A DNA stretch of 51,990 bases from Bhargavaea sp. CC-171006 (GCF_009761675.1 NZ_QUZH01000018.1:1-51990); one strand, 5' to 3'; shown: positions 8,526-16,536, numbered from the stretch's first letter. Program-made: numbers and translations. The notes: generated from the sequence alone by a model not told the origin.

Positions 8526-8834
8526 TTAGAGCTCTATTTCCATCTCCAACAGTGCATAGCTTAATGTCTTCCCGTGTGTATCCATCCCCAGGGAAGTCGT
8601 CACGCCACCAAGCAAGGCTCCGTGGCACACAAACTGCAATGCCGAGATATTTGGCATCTCGTATCGTTCGACCTCGCCACTCACAATATGCTGCAAATGT
8701 TCCTTCACCCGCTCCGCAGTCACTTGCTCCCGCAATCTCCCGTACAGCTCCTCTTCATACGGAATGAGCGACAGCATAAGGACATCCCCCTTGTCCCCCG
8801 CGCGGCTGTGCGCCAGTTCGTATAACTTAGTCAA
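8526..8834 (-). CDS. AtuA-related small protein (AtuA C-terminal ferredoxin-fold type)
   Basis: This 102-residue protein begins LYELAHSRAGDKGD, the conserved opening of the small AtuA-related domain. In many bacteria that domain is the C-terminal part of an AtuA protein; here it is a separate gene. A TTG start at 8834 overlaps the end of the AtuA gene by 8 bases and is served by GGAGG, so the two are translationally coupled and their products probably form one complex. The biochemical activity of this domain is not established to my knowledge. Confidence 0.85.
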   Translation of the reverse strand: MTKLYELAHSRAGDKGDVLMLSLIPYEEELYGRLREQVTAERVKEHLQHIVSGEVERYEMPNISALQFVCHGALLGGVTTSLGMDTHGKTLSYALLEMEIEL

Positions 8835-10152
8835 TTCCCCCCACCTCCATGACCTTGAAGTCGGGCTCGACTTTGTCTCTTGGAATCATTCCGGACACGA
8901 TGCCAACCACTTCATTTACATATTTCCGAGCGCCGCCTCCACCGGCAGGCCCGTTTGTATAAAGGGCTTCAACCTCTTCGCCGATCCACTTAGCCTTGTC
9001 GAGTTCATAGGTTTTGCCGGCAACTCGAAACCGAACCTCATAGGGTGTTTCCTTATGACCAAACGAGCCACGGTGTGCAGAAGTGCCCCCGATGTAATCC
9101 ACTTTTAGTTCCTCAAAAGTATCCGCCAGTCGCTCCTGGATAATGGCGCCCGCCAATTCCGCGCGTCCCACTGCATTCGCACCGGCGTAAGTGATTTCTC
9201 CCTCACCGATATAGCCGGCGTCAAAACCGATGCTGACTTTTAGCTCATCAGGCCGCTGTTTCCCGTTTCCTCCAGACAGGAAAATGCGGTCCTCTCCGTC
9301 CTCCTGCAATTGAACGGTTGTGAAATCTGCGACCACATCGGGAGTGATGTATGCGGATGGGTCCATCACTTCATACAAGAGCTGTTCTTTCACCGTACGC
9401 AATGTCAGTGCCCCTCCGGTACCGGGTAATTTCGTCAGCAAAGCGGTGCCGTCAGTCTTTACTTCAGCCAACGGAAAACCAAGTGATGCCATGCCACTGA
9501 CCTCTTTCTTTCCCGGGTCCGCAAAATAACCTCCGGTCAATTGGCCCCCGCATTCCAGCAAATGCCCGACCACAGTTCCCTTCGCCAACAGATCATGGTC
9601 ATCCATTGACCAATCAAAATGATGAATCATCGGCGCCAGGAACAACGACGGGTCGGCAACCCTTCCCGTGATGATGATGTCCGCCCCAGTTTCAATCGCC
9701 GGGAGAATCGTAGAAGCCCCCATGTAGGCGTTTGCCGAAACAATGTCAGCGCTTTCATACAAAGCCGGACTGAACTGAATAGAATCCCCATTGGATAATA
9801 CATAAGGCAGCACGTCATCGCCGGTCACTGCGGCAACTTTCACGGATAACCCCATCTCTTCGGCAACCTCAATGATTTTTAGAGCACCGCCAATAGGGTT
9901 GGCTGCTCCCATGTTGGTAATCAGGCGAACATTCTTTTCCAACAGGATCGGCAGTAAAGAACGAATCCTCTTTTCAAGCAAAGGATCATATCCGAGAGAA
10001 GGGTCTGCTTTTTTGCGCTTCTGAGCAAGCGCGATCGTGCGCTCTGCCAAACATTCCAAAACCAGATAATCAAGTTCTCCTTCTTCAGCAAGTTTCACGG
10101 CAGGTTCCAGTCGATCTCCAGAGAAGCCGGCCCCTGATCCAATCCGCAACAT
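8827..10152 (-). CDS. AtuA family (DUF1446) protein
   Basis: This 441-residue protein resembles the acyclic terpene utilisation protein AtuA (DUF1446). The recognisable stretches are RIGSGAGFSGDR at the N-terminus, ITNMGAANP, SANAYMGA, ITGRVADPSLFLAP and AHRGSFGH. The family is named from the citronellol/geraniol pathway of Pseudomonas, but homologues are found in many catabolic operons and the reaction is unclear. Here there are no terpene-CoA carboxylase genes. The partners are the small AtuA-related protein, a CitMHS transporter and a sigma-54-type regulator, which point to uptake and conversion of an unknown organic acid. The ATG is preceded by GGGGTGATGA. Confidence 0.88.
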   Translation of the reverse strand: MLRIGSGAGFSGDRLEPAVKLAEEGELDYLVLECLAERTIALAQKRKKADPSLGYDPLLEKRIRSLLPILLEKNVRLITNMGAANPIGGALKIIEVAEEMGLSVKVAAVTGDDVLPYVLSNGDSIQFSPALYESADIVSANAYMGASTILPAIETGADIIITGRVADPSLFLAPMIHHFDWSMDDHDLLAKGTVVGHLLECGGQLTGGYFADPGKKEVSGMASLGFPLAEVKTDGTALLTKLPGTGGALTLRTVKEQLLYEVMDPSAYITPDVVADFTTVQLQEDGEDRIFLSGGNGKQRPDELKVSIGFDAGYIGEGEITYAGANAVGRAELAGAIIQERLADTFEELKVDYIGGTSAHRGSFGHKETPYEVRFRVAGKTYELDKAKWIGEEVEALYTNGPAGGGGARKYVNEVVGIVSGMIPRDKVEPDFKVMEVGGID

Positions 10153-10201
10153 TTCATCACCCCGTTGTTTAATCTATCTGTCTCTATAAATGGTATCAAA
10201 G

Positions 10202-10240
10202 CAAAAAGAAGAAATGCCTGGTTTCAGGGCATTTCTTCTT
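10202..10240 (-). terminator. Rho-independent terminator behind the regulator gene
   Basis: On the minus strand, AAGAAGAAATGCC and its complement form a 13-bp stem with a 9-base loop, followed by TTTTTGC. It lies between the activator gene and the AtuA gene, so the latter should have its own promoter within 10153-10205 or depend on readthrough. No -24/-12 element was found there by eye. Confidence 0.8.
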
Positions 10241-10348
10241 CCAAATGATTAGAATATACAGCGGACTTTATCTCCCCAAACCGTTGTCCTCATTGCGTTT
10301 CCAACTTCATTGAATAAGTAATTGTTCATTCCAGATAATTAGAATGAG

Positions 10349-11656
10349 TCACTTCATATTGTATTTCTTCATTTTGTTGTACAAGGTAGCGAGGGAAATT
10401 CCGAGCGATCTCGCCACTTCTTGCCGGTCCTCAACGGTCGATCCACTGGACTGCAAGGCGGACTGCAAGATTGTTTTTTCTGCTTCCTCCACCGCCGCAT
10501 GCAACGGAAAGACTTTCGGTTCCTCGCAGTATAATCGATGCTGCTTTTGCAGCACATCAGGCAGATCGCCCATGGAAATGGGTTCACGCTCATTGACCAG
10601 GCACATGGCATAATCGAGGCTATTCCGCAGTTCCCGAATGTTCCCCGGCCAGTCATACTTCATGAACAGACGCTTCACTTCATCGTCAACTCTATACTTC
10701 CCGTTCAAAATGGATCGTGTAATGAAGGGAATATCTTCTTTCCGTTCTCGCAATGGCGGAATCCCCAAAGCGATTGTGTTCAACCGATACAAAAAGTCTT
10801 CTCGGAACAACCCTTTCGTGATGATGTGATCCAGGTCCCTGTGAGTCGAAGCCACAATCCGCACATCAACCTTGCGCTCCGCACCTTCACCGATTCTCCG
10901 GATGGTCCCTTCCTGCAGTACACGCAACAACTTTGCCTGGACATCAATGGACAAATCACTGACCTCGTCTAAAAATAGCGTCCCACCGTCAGCCATCTCA
11001 AACAAACCCTGTCTTCCATTTACCGATGCACCCGGAAAAGCTCCACCCGCATGGCCAAACAGTTCGTTTTCAATCATATCAGCCGGTATGGAGGAACAAT
11101 TCACTGCGATAAACGGTTTTGCCGAACGGCCGCTTGAATGATGAATTGATTGCGCGAACAACTCCTTGCCCGTGCCACTTTCTCCTTTGATCAGAATCGG
11201 CAAATCGGTCTTCGCCGTTTTCCTAGCCACCGAGATCAATTCTTTCACCTTATTGTTCTTCGTGATGATATCTTCAAAGACATACCGAACTTTATATAGA
11301 GCATCCATTTGCTCTTCCAGCTCCCGCACCCGCTTGCGCTGCTGCTCAAGTTCCTGCGTAAGTACCTGCACTTCATTCAGGCTCTTGCACACAGAGACCG
11401 CTCCAACAATTTTCCCCTCTATAATGACAGGAGCCATATCGACTATGTATTCCCGGTCATGCGTTTTCCGGTATACCCCCACTTGGCTTTCCCCAGTTGC
11501 GAGCGTCTGCGGGAGCCGGGCTCCGGGCCGATAGGAAACCAATGGTTTTCCGATGATATCAGAAGTCACTCCTGTAATCCGTGTATATTCCGGATTGATC
11601 GTCTGAACAATCCCCTCCCGGTCGATGGCCAATACCCCGTCATTGATCGATTCCAC
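10349..11656 (-). CDS. Sigma-54-type activator (PAS-AAA+-Fis) with GAFPGA loop
   Basis: This enhancer-binding-type regulator of 435 residues has a PAS domain (about 1-110), a coiled linker, an AAA+ domain with Walker A (GESGTGKE) and Walker B (GGTLFLDEV), and a C-terminal Fis HTH (VARSLGISLATLYNKMKK). The loop that contacts sigma-54 reads GAFPGA instead of GAFTGA (Pro codon at 11033-11035), which may impair sigma-54 engagement. It probably controls the downstream AtuA/CitMHS genes. The only ordinary start is GTG at 11656, but the frame is open for 15 further codons and would add a typical N-terminal stretch (QQTAEWWKAI), so the true start may be upstream at a non-standard codon. Confidence 0.9.
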   Translation of the reverse strand: MESINDGVLAIDREGIVQTINPEYTRITGVTSDIIGKPLVSYRPGARLPQTLATGESQVGVYRKTHDREYIVDMAPVIIEGKIVGAVSVCKSLNEVQVLTQELEQQRKRVRELEEQMDALYKVRYVFEDIITKNNKVKELISVARKTAKTDLPILIKGESGTGKELFAQSIHHSSGRSAKPFIAVNCSSIPADMIENELFGHAGGAFPGASVNGRQGLFEMADGGTLFLDEVSDLSIDVQAKLLRVLQEGTIRRIGEGAERKVDVRIVASTHRDLDHIITKGLFREDFLYRLNTIALGIPPLRERKEDIPFITRSILNGKYRVDDEVKRLFMKYDWPGNIRELRNSLDYAMCLVNEREPISMGDLPDVLQKQHRLYCEEPKVFPLHAAVEEAEKTILQSALQSSGSTVEDRQEVARSLGISLATLYNKMKKYNMK

Positions 11657-11973
11657 TATCGCTTTCCACCACTCCGCTGTCTGTTGGATAGTCCCACCCC
11701 CTTAAAAGCCCGCGCTATTTATACTCACAATTTAATTAGCAATATAACCCATTAGAACTACATTTCATTACTGAATATATCATGTGCTAATCACTAGTCA
11801 ATATTTTCAGGATAAAGCCATGGTGATTTCCTTGGTGGGTTAAATTATTCAAGTAACCACTCACACAAGAAAGGTAAAGACTCAGATGTTCTTCGTTAGG
11901 ATTCAGACACCGAAGGTAAGGACTCAGGAACCCGTTGGTGGGAACTGGTGAGAAATTCTCCTTATAAACATAG
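11657..11973. other. Non-coding stretch
   Basis: No convincing gene was found. The part nearest 11700 is AT-rich and should hold the promoter of the minus-strand regulator gene. The part from about 11820 to 11950 contains several GGTAA/GTAACCACTC-like words (such as AGTAACCACTCAC) that recur in other intergenic regions of the window. A short minus-strand ORF (11787-11990) has no ribosome site or protein-like composition. Confidence 0.5.
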
Positions 11974-11999
11974 AAAAAACGACATCTCAACAGATGTCG
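11974..11999 (-). terminator. Terminator overlapping the end of the diguanylate cyclase gene
   Basis: On the minus strand, CGACATCT-GTTG-AGATGTCG is followed by TTTTTTC. The last codons of the gene and its TGA stop (11987-11989) lie inside the hairpin. Confidence 0.85.
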
Positions 12000-12556
12000 C
12001 CAGCCAATGTATAGGGTAGTTCTGCTTTCCTCCGCGCCTTCTCGGCATACATCCGCCGGTCCGCAGCGTCAAGCAACTCGGTAGTTGTCCGTCCATCTTC
12101 CGGGAACCGGGCAGAGCCCATCGAAGCTCCCACAGCAAAAGAACCGATCCGGACACGCTTGGCGATGTCGAACTCACGTCGAAGCTTCAATAAGGCCATG
12201 CCTGTCTCTGACGCCTCCGGGACAATCATGGCAAACTCATCTCCGCCCAGACGGAAAACATGTACACCAGGCAATGCCGCATTCTTCAGTGCACCGGCCA
12301 CTTCACGGAGCACTTTGTCACCAGCCCGATGGCCGTATGTATCATTCACCTTTTTAAACCGGTCTAGATCGAGATAAAGAATTCCGAATGGCTTTCCTGA
12401 TTTGATCCGGTGGGCCGTCTCCTCCCGGAATGCCCGCAGATTTCCGATCTGAGTCAGTTCATCCTTATACACAAGCTGCCGGAGTCTATCCAATTTCCAT
12501 TCCCGCCTGGCACGTCGACATAATAGACCCACCAGAAACTTCATCGACTTCTTCAT
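11987..12556 (-). CDS. Diguanylate cyclase (GGDEF domain protein)
   Basis: This is a short cytosolic GGDEF protein (189 residues from the ATG at 12556; a TTG at 12562 is also possible, but GGGGGG is placed correctly only for the ATG). After a basic N-terminal helix (about 35 residues) comes a complete GGDEF domain: DELTQIGNLRAF, LYLDLDRFKKVNDTYGH and the active-site RLGGDEF. It should make cyclic di-GMP from two GTP. No separate sensory domain and no transmembrane segment are present. The RxxD inhibitory site expected a few residues before GGDEF is not visible, so product inhibition may be absent. Confidence 0.9.
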   Translation of the reverse strand: MKKSMKFLVGLLCRRARREWKLDRLRQLVYKDELTQIGNLRAFREETAHRIKSGKPFGILYLDLDRFKKVNDTYGHRAGDKVLREVAGALKNAALPGVHVFRLGGDEFAMIVPEASETGMALLKLRREFDIAKRVRIGSFAVGASMGSARFPEDGRTTTELLDAADRRMYAEKARRKAELPYTLAGDIC

Positions 12557-12562
12557 CTCCAA

Positions 12563-12904
12563 GCCCCCCCTGCATCATTAACCCGTACCCATCTCCAAAC
12601 ATGGTCCGAAGAACAGGGACTCTAGCCGCTTGCAGCTAGTACCCGTCATCGCACCAATTCATTACTATGTACCCAATAAAACAAGCACTAAAAAGGTTTT
12701 TTATAAAAACAAAGACACCTGATTAGGTATTATAATCTATCTTCCTAAAGGACTCTTGTGCTTATATTACCAATATGACCCATTATTAACAACGTTTAAT
12801 TCAAGACATCATCCGACATATGCTTCGCCGAAATGTCGAACGGAGTCGAAGCAATGGAAATCCCCGTTGGTTCACAAGTTACTAACCACAGGTCCGACTT
12901 CAGA
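12563..12904. other. Non-coding stretch
   Basis: No gene could be supported on either strand. The sequence 12650-12800 is AT-rich, with a possible minus-strand promoter area for the diguanylate cyclase. The remainder shows only scattered short words such as CTAGTACCCGTCATC that resemble the degenerate intergenic motif seen elsewhere. Confidence 0.4.
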
Positions 12905-12937
12905 TAAAAAATAACCGCCGGCATCAGCCATGCGGTT
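12905..12937 (-). terminator. Terminator overlapping the end of the 128-residue gene
   Basis: On the minus strand, AACCGC...GCGGTT encloses an inner GGC/GCC pairing and is followed by ATTTTTTA. The TGA stop of the gene (12924-12926) lies in the loop. Confidence 0.7.
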
Positions 12938-13310
12938 TTAATTCAGAATCCACTATCTTTTTCAGTGTGGCAAACTTGTAATCCATTACGGTGCGGTAGA
13001 TTTCAGAAGCATCCTGTGTTTTAGATACATCCAGTCCCAAATCCTCATATACCTTTTTGACCTCAGCATAGTTATTCCGCACGGCCTGATTGGCCACCCA
13101 CTTCCAATTGTGCAGTTTACTTGTGCTGGCCACACCTAACTCCACAGTCATATCAAGATAGTCCGACCGAGCGCCACGGACCTTTGAAAGATTATCCTGT
13201 ACATCCTTAATGGCCAACGCCATGAAGTAATCCTTTTTGTACTGCTTGCCCAGCCGGTCTAGTAGTTTCTTATAGTCCTTATCCTGCTTCTTTACTCCTG
13301 TACCAAACAT
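12924..13310 (-). CDS. Hypothetical helical protein, 128 residues
   Basis: The family was not recognised. AGGAGGTAAGCTAT before the ATG is a strong ribosome site, and a terminator overlaps the stop, so this is very likely a real single-gene unit. The product is soluble, highly charged and predicted mostly helical (KKQDKDYKKLLDRL, AIKDVQDNLSKV, YAEVKKVYEDLGLDV). It has no signal peptide, cysteines or membrane segment. Confidence 0.75.
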   Translation of the reverse strand: MFGTGVKKQDKDYKKLLDRLGKQYKKDYFMALAIKDVQDNLSKVRGARSDYLDMTVELGVASTSKLHNWKWVANQAVRNNYAEVKKVYEDLGLDVSKTQDASEIYRTVMDYKFATLKKIVDSELKPHG

Positions 13311-13507
13311 ATAGCTTACCTCCTAATATTGATACAATTATACAGAAAAAAGGGGCAGCACGGGCCACTCATTCAGTCCTTCCCGAATTCGTTGCCCTGT
13401 TCTTGCAGATAACCAAAACGCCACCATTTATCACCCTCCACTCAAGAAGAACTGGACACCTTGACTTTCTTCCCTTCAGTTCCCACTTGGTTTGAGACTC
13501 CCTCAAA

Positions 13508-13533
13508 AGAAAAAGCAGCCACGCAGGCTGCTT
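13508..13533 (-). terminator. Terminator behind the stress-protein-26-like gene
   Basis: On the minus strand, AAGCAGCC-TGCGT-GGCTGCTT is followed by a T-rich run (TTTCTTTTG). It lies 14 bases after the stop of the pyridoxamine-phosphate-oxidase-like gene. Confidence 0.85.
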
Positions 13534-13546
13534 CCCTCCATTTCAA

Positions 13547-14023
13547 TCACTTATCCAATTCCAGCGTCTCATTAATTTCCGCCGACTCCGTATCCTTCCC
13601 GGTCATCCTCTTGTACATGAACGCGATGTTCTTGACGAGGCTGCCGCTTTCCCAGTATTCGGCGGCTTCTGCTTTTACTTTGATGAGGATGACGTCGGGG
13701 TCGTCGTAGGTGGTCTGCATGATTTTCTCGTAGCCTTTGGACCAGAGTTCTTTTTTCTTGGCCATGTCTTCTACGATTTCAGCTCGCCCACGGACGGAGA
13801 CGTAGGATTTGCCGGCGTAGGCGACGTTGACGTCTTTGTTGTGAAGGATTTCTTTGTATTTGTCGGTTTCTTTCTTGGTGAAGAACCAGAGGTCGCCATC
13901 AAATTCGACTTCCTGTGTTTTCATCGGACGGGAGACTAGTCCTTCATCGGATACCGTCGTCAGCATCGCGGTGTCGACGTCTTTGATCAGGTCCCTGAGC
14001 GTTTCCATTTCTTCTTGTTTCAT
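13547..14023 (-). CDS. Pyridoxamine 5'-phosphate oxidase-like protein (general stress protein 26 type)
   Basis: This 158-residue split-barrel flavin-binding-type protein is of the size of Bacillus general stress protein 26 homologues. Typical elements are MLTTVSDEGLVSRPMKTQEV, LWFFTKKETDKYKEI, VNVAYAGKSYVSVRGRAEIV and LIKVKAEAAEYW. Members of this group bind FMN/FAD, but their enzymatic role is unsettled. GAGGTGATCAG precedes the ATG. A stress-sigma promoter was sought upstream: a GGGTAA is present but without a convincing -35, so SigB control is not claimed. Confidence 0.88.
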   Translation of the reverse strand: MKQEEMETLRDLIKDVDTAMLTTVSDEGLVSRPMKTQEVEFDGDLWFFTKKETDKYKEILHNKDVNVAYAGKSYVSVRGRAEIVEDMAKKKELWSKGYEKIMQTTYDDPDVILIKVKAEAAEYWESGSLVKNIAFMYKRMTGKDTESAEINETLELDK

Positions 14024-14110
14024 CTGATCACCTCATTTGTGTTATAGAGGTAAGTTACCCTTTCTATTAATCCTTTATTCAGAGCTGAGGTATTCGCTCA
14101 GGAGATCCGG

Positions 14111-14572
14111 TCATCGAGCCAATCGCGCATCCGTTGCCAATTTTATATAAGAGCATATTAGATAAGCTAATAAGATACCCAGCAAATCAATGCCCACGTC
14201 ATAAAGCCGGCCATTGCGCCCGAAGAATAGCTGAAGAACCTCGGTCAACAACGCAAACAAGCCACACAGGACAAACGCTTTACCTAGTCTTTTAATCCAA
14301 GTTAACAGCAAAACATACAAAAGCCCGAACGATAAGAAGTGTCCTATTTTTTGTACCAAGTAAAATTTACTGTTGAAGTTAAAATCACTTGTTATGAGAA
14401 GTTCATAAAAGTTTGGCGCGAATTCAATATGATAACTCACTTTAGCTTCAAATAAAAATGTTCGAGGGTCGCTTGTACACGTCGCAATGATAATGACAGC
14501 AGCCCACAGCAAAGCATATATAGGTAAGCTACTATTTCTTTCCTCGTTCATCAATCTCTGGATTTTAAACAC
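14111..14572 (-). CDS. VanZ-like family membrane protein
   Basis: This 153-residue protein has four hydrophobic segments and the VanZ signature: KIGHFLSFGLLYVLLL in the middle and LLTEVLQLFFGRNGRLYDVGID before the last helix. VanZ-like proteins are named from a teicoplanin-resistance accessory gene; the function of most members is unknown. The listed start is GTG at 14572, and an ATG at 14551 (MNEERNSS) is equally possible since neither has an ideal ribosome site. Confidence 0.85.
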   Translation of the reverse strand: MFKIQRLMNEERNSSLPIYALLWAAVIIIATCTSDPRTFLFEAKVSYHIEFAPNFYELLITSDFNFNSKFYLVQKIGHFLSFGLLYVLLLTWIKRLGKAFVLCGLFALLTEVLQLFFGRNGRLYDVGIDLLGILLAYLICSYIKLATDARLAR

Positions 14573-14906
14573 CCCATGTTAAACGGTATCGCTACGCACT
14601 TTCATTCTACCATCCACAACCGAACGTCAACCCACTTACTGAACATCATCTGCTGGCTATATATAGATAACCACTCAACTCGACCAGGTAATTAATGTGC
14701 CTGCGTCTGGCCATTATGTAAGTCTTCCCCTATCAAGGAGACCGAGTTGCCTGATAAAGGTCTCTACGCCTGTATTCCATGAACGGAAGAAAACAATCGA
14801 CCAACTTATTCGGTGGAACGTAGTCATGCAAGAGGTTGTCGACAATTAACAGCTAGATTTATGATTTCCCTCCTAAAATGCAACATTTTCTTCATAGGGA
14901 AAATGC
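14573..14906. other. Non-coding stretch
   Basis: No gene was found. The segment 14660-14700 includes ATAACCACTCAACTCGACC and GGTAATTAATG, members of the degenerate motif seen in several intergenic regions. The distal end carries the promoter of the plus-strand DUF6241-like gene. Confidence 0.4.
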
Positions 14907-14912
14907 TATAAT
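14884..14912 (+). promoter_or_regulatory. Sigma-A promoter with extended -10
   Basis: TGCTATAAT (14904-14912) is an ideal extended -10 element. The -35 region (near 14884-14890, CATTTTC) is poor, as is common for extended -10 promoters. It lies 53 bases before the ATG of the DUF6241-like gene. Confidence 0.6.
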
Positions 14913-14965
14913 CAGTAAATACTGATAACTCGATTTCAAGACGCCACAAAGATCGGAGTGATTTA

Positions 14966-15505
14966 ATGAAAAGGAAAGGAATCTTAATAGCAACGCTGGC
15001 GCTCCTGGCCATCGCCGGCTTCATCACCTATCAGACCCGGTTTGCCTACTCCGAGCCTGATGAAGTACTAACGCAAGATGAGTTCGTGGAAACATTTGAG
15101 GAAACCGAGGCATTAAAGGAGATCGACGGACTGGACCGGGTGGGTGTCAACGGCAATTCCCCTGAAGAGAAGATTCTGGACGTTATGCACCAGATGACCC
15201 ACCAGAAAATCGTAGCCAATCAGAAATGGGGAGCTGTGCCGATGACCACAAGGAACATTGAACAGCTGGAATCGATCGTCTCCAGCACCGATAACATCCG
15301 AACCCCAGAAGTGAAAAAGCAGCTGCTCCAGATCATCGCCAAGTGGAAACAAGGAGACTTCAGCGAAGCCGACACGGACCACAACTACATCTGGGACCTC
15401 CAGGACGGCACACTCGGTAAAGCAAGGGGCCTCCTAAGCAAAGAAGAAGAGTTGCAGTTTATCGAGGAATGGTTCATTGAGGGGAAAGTGGAAGAGGATA
15501 AATGA
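14966..15505 (+). CDS. DUF6241-like membrane-anchored or secreted protein
   Basis: This 179-residue protein has an N-terminal hydrophobic helix (KGILIATLALLAIAGFITYQ), so it is a membrane-anchored extracellular or secreted protein. The conserved part (about 70-165) contains EKILDVMHQMTHQKIVANQKWGAVPM, here cited by its key words VMHQMTHQK and KWGAVPMT. This matches my recollection of the Bacillales DUF6241 family, whose function is unknown. It is a single-gene unit with its own promoter and terminator. The ribosome site is CGGAGTGATT. Confidence 0.75.
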   Translation: MKRKGILIATLALLAIAGFITYQTRFAYSEPDEVLTQDEFVETFEETEALKEIDGLDRVGVNGNSPEEKILDVMHQMTHQKIVANQKWGAVPMTTRNIEQLESIVSSTDNIRTPEVKKQLLQIIAKWKQGDFSEADTDHNYIWDLQDGTLGKARGLLSKEEELQFIEEWFIEGKVEEDK

Positions 15506-15506
15506 A

Positions 15507-15548
15507 AGAAGTCGGATGGGAATGTATCTCTTCCCTTCTGGCTTTTTT
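15507..15548 (+). terminator. Terminator behind the DUF6241-like gene
   Basis: A long stem with GU pairs (GAAGTCGGATGGGAA against TTCCCTTCTGGCTTT) is followed by TTTTTTC. Confidence 0.75.
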
Positions 15549-15846
15549 CTATTTGCAATGCGAGTGGTTACCTTGGGGTATTGAGTGCTTACCTACCTGT
15601 ACCAGATAAGACTACTCCTTTCCCCTTCCAGTTGCTTTTCAACGTTACCACTCATCCCACCTAGGTAATCACTCCCTTCCCCCACCAGCTAAATACGGCT
15701 TTTGTACCCTCACTCCATCTGATTCCCCACTCCTCCACTCATACAACTCATGTCTTTCCGTCCATTCTCTTCACTTCAGGTTTCGTGTAAAAGAATAAAG
15801 GTAGATGTATTAAGTCAGTACGGTTATTGAAATTGGAGGATTTTGG
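15549..15846. other. Non-coding stretch with degenerate repeats
   Basis: There is no gene. The words GTGGTTACC, GTTACCACTCATCCCACC and GGTAATCACTCCC occur here within about 120 bases, the densest occurrence of the intergenic motif seen elsewhere in the window. The last 40 bases carry the promoter area and GGAGG of the ABC transporter gene. Confidence 0.5.
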
Positions 15847-16536
15847 ATGATCCGGTTGAAGAGTATCAGTAAGTCCTATCGGTCGGCTGCCGGTAAGGAT
15901 TCGGTTTTGGAAGGGCTGGATTTTCAGGTTGATGAGGGTGAGTACGTGGCGATCATGGGGGCTTCGGGTACGGGGAAGAGCACGCTGATGAATATCCTCG
16001 GAACGCTGGAACGGCCCGATGCTGGTGAATACATATTCAGAGATAAGAAAATCCATAAGATGAGCAATCGGAAGCTGACGCTTTTGCGCAATGAAGAAAT
16101 CGGGTTTGTGTTCCAGAATTATCAGCTGATCCCGAATTTGTCAGTGTATCAGAATGTACTCCTCCCCTTGGCCTATAAGCGGAAGTGGCAGTCAAGAAAG
16201 CGGGAGCGGGTAAAGAAAGCTCTCTCAATGGTCGGTCTGGAGGAAAAACTGAAGGCGAAGCCGCATCAGCTCTCAGGCGGCCAGAAGCAGCGTGTTGCAA
16301 TTGCGCGTGCGATTGTGAATGAGCCTTCCCTGCTTCTTGCCGATGAGCCAACGGGAAGCCTGGATGAGAAGACGACGGAGTCAATTCTGGAGATTTTCGA
16401 TGAGCTGCATGAGCGCGGGGTGACGATTATCCTGATCTCGCATGATCCGGAAGTGGCAAAACGGGCCCAGCGGATTCTGCACCTAAAAGGCGGACGGATA
16501 AAGGAGCAAGCGTATGAGACTGTTCAAAGCCTTTAA
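15847..16536 (+). CDS. ABC transporter ATP-binding protein (MacB/LolD type)
   Basis: This 229-residue ATPase has a complete set of motifs: Walker A GASGTGKS, Q-loop VFQNYQLIP, signature LSGGQKQRVAIARA, Walker B LLLADEPTGSLD and switch His in LISHDPEV. It energises the permease encoded by the next gene, with which it overlaps by 23 bases. Pairs of this type export peptides, antibiotics or lipoproteins, or act in cell-envelope stress. No substrate gene is adjacent. Confidence 0.95.
   Translation: MIRLKSISKSYRSAAGKDSVLEGLDFQVDEGEYVAIMGASGTGKSTLMNILGTLERPDAGEYIFRDKKIHKMSNRKLTLLRNEEIGFVFQNYQLIPNLSVYQNVLLPLAYKRKWQSRKRERVKKALSMVGLEEKLKAKPHQLSGGQKQRVAIARAIVNEPSLLLADEPTGSLDEKTTESILEIFDELHERGVTIILISHDPEVAKRAQRILHLKGGRIKEQAYETVQSL

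Noticed and set aside
10153-10205. Sigma-54 promoter for the AtuA gene
   Set aside because: An AGGCAT...TTGC arrangement on the minus strand has the wrong spacing (GG to GC 16 instead of 12 bases).
11787-11990. 67-residue minus-strand ORF
   Set aside because: No ribosome site, no protein-like composition, overlaps the terminator of the diguanylate cyclase gene.
13900-14080. SigB promoter for the stress-protein-26-like gene
   Set aside because: A GGGTAA word exists upstream, but no GTTT-like -35 at the right distance.
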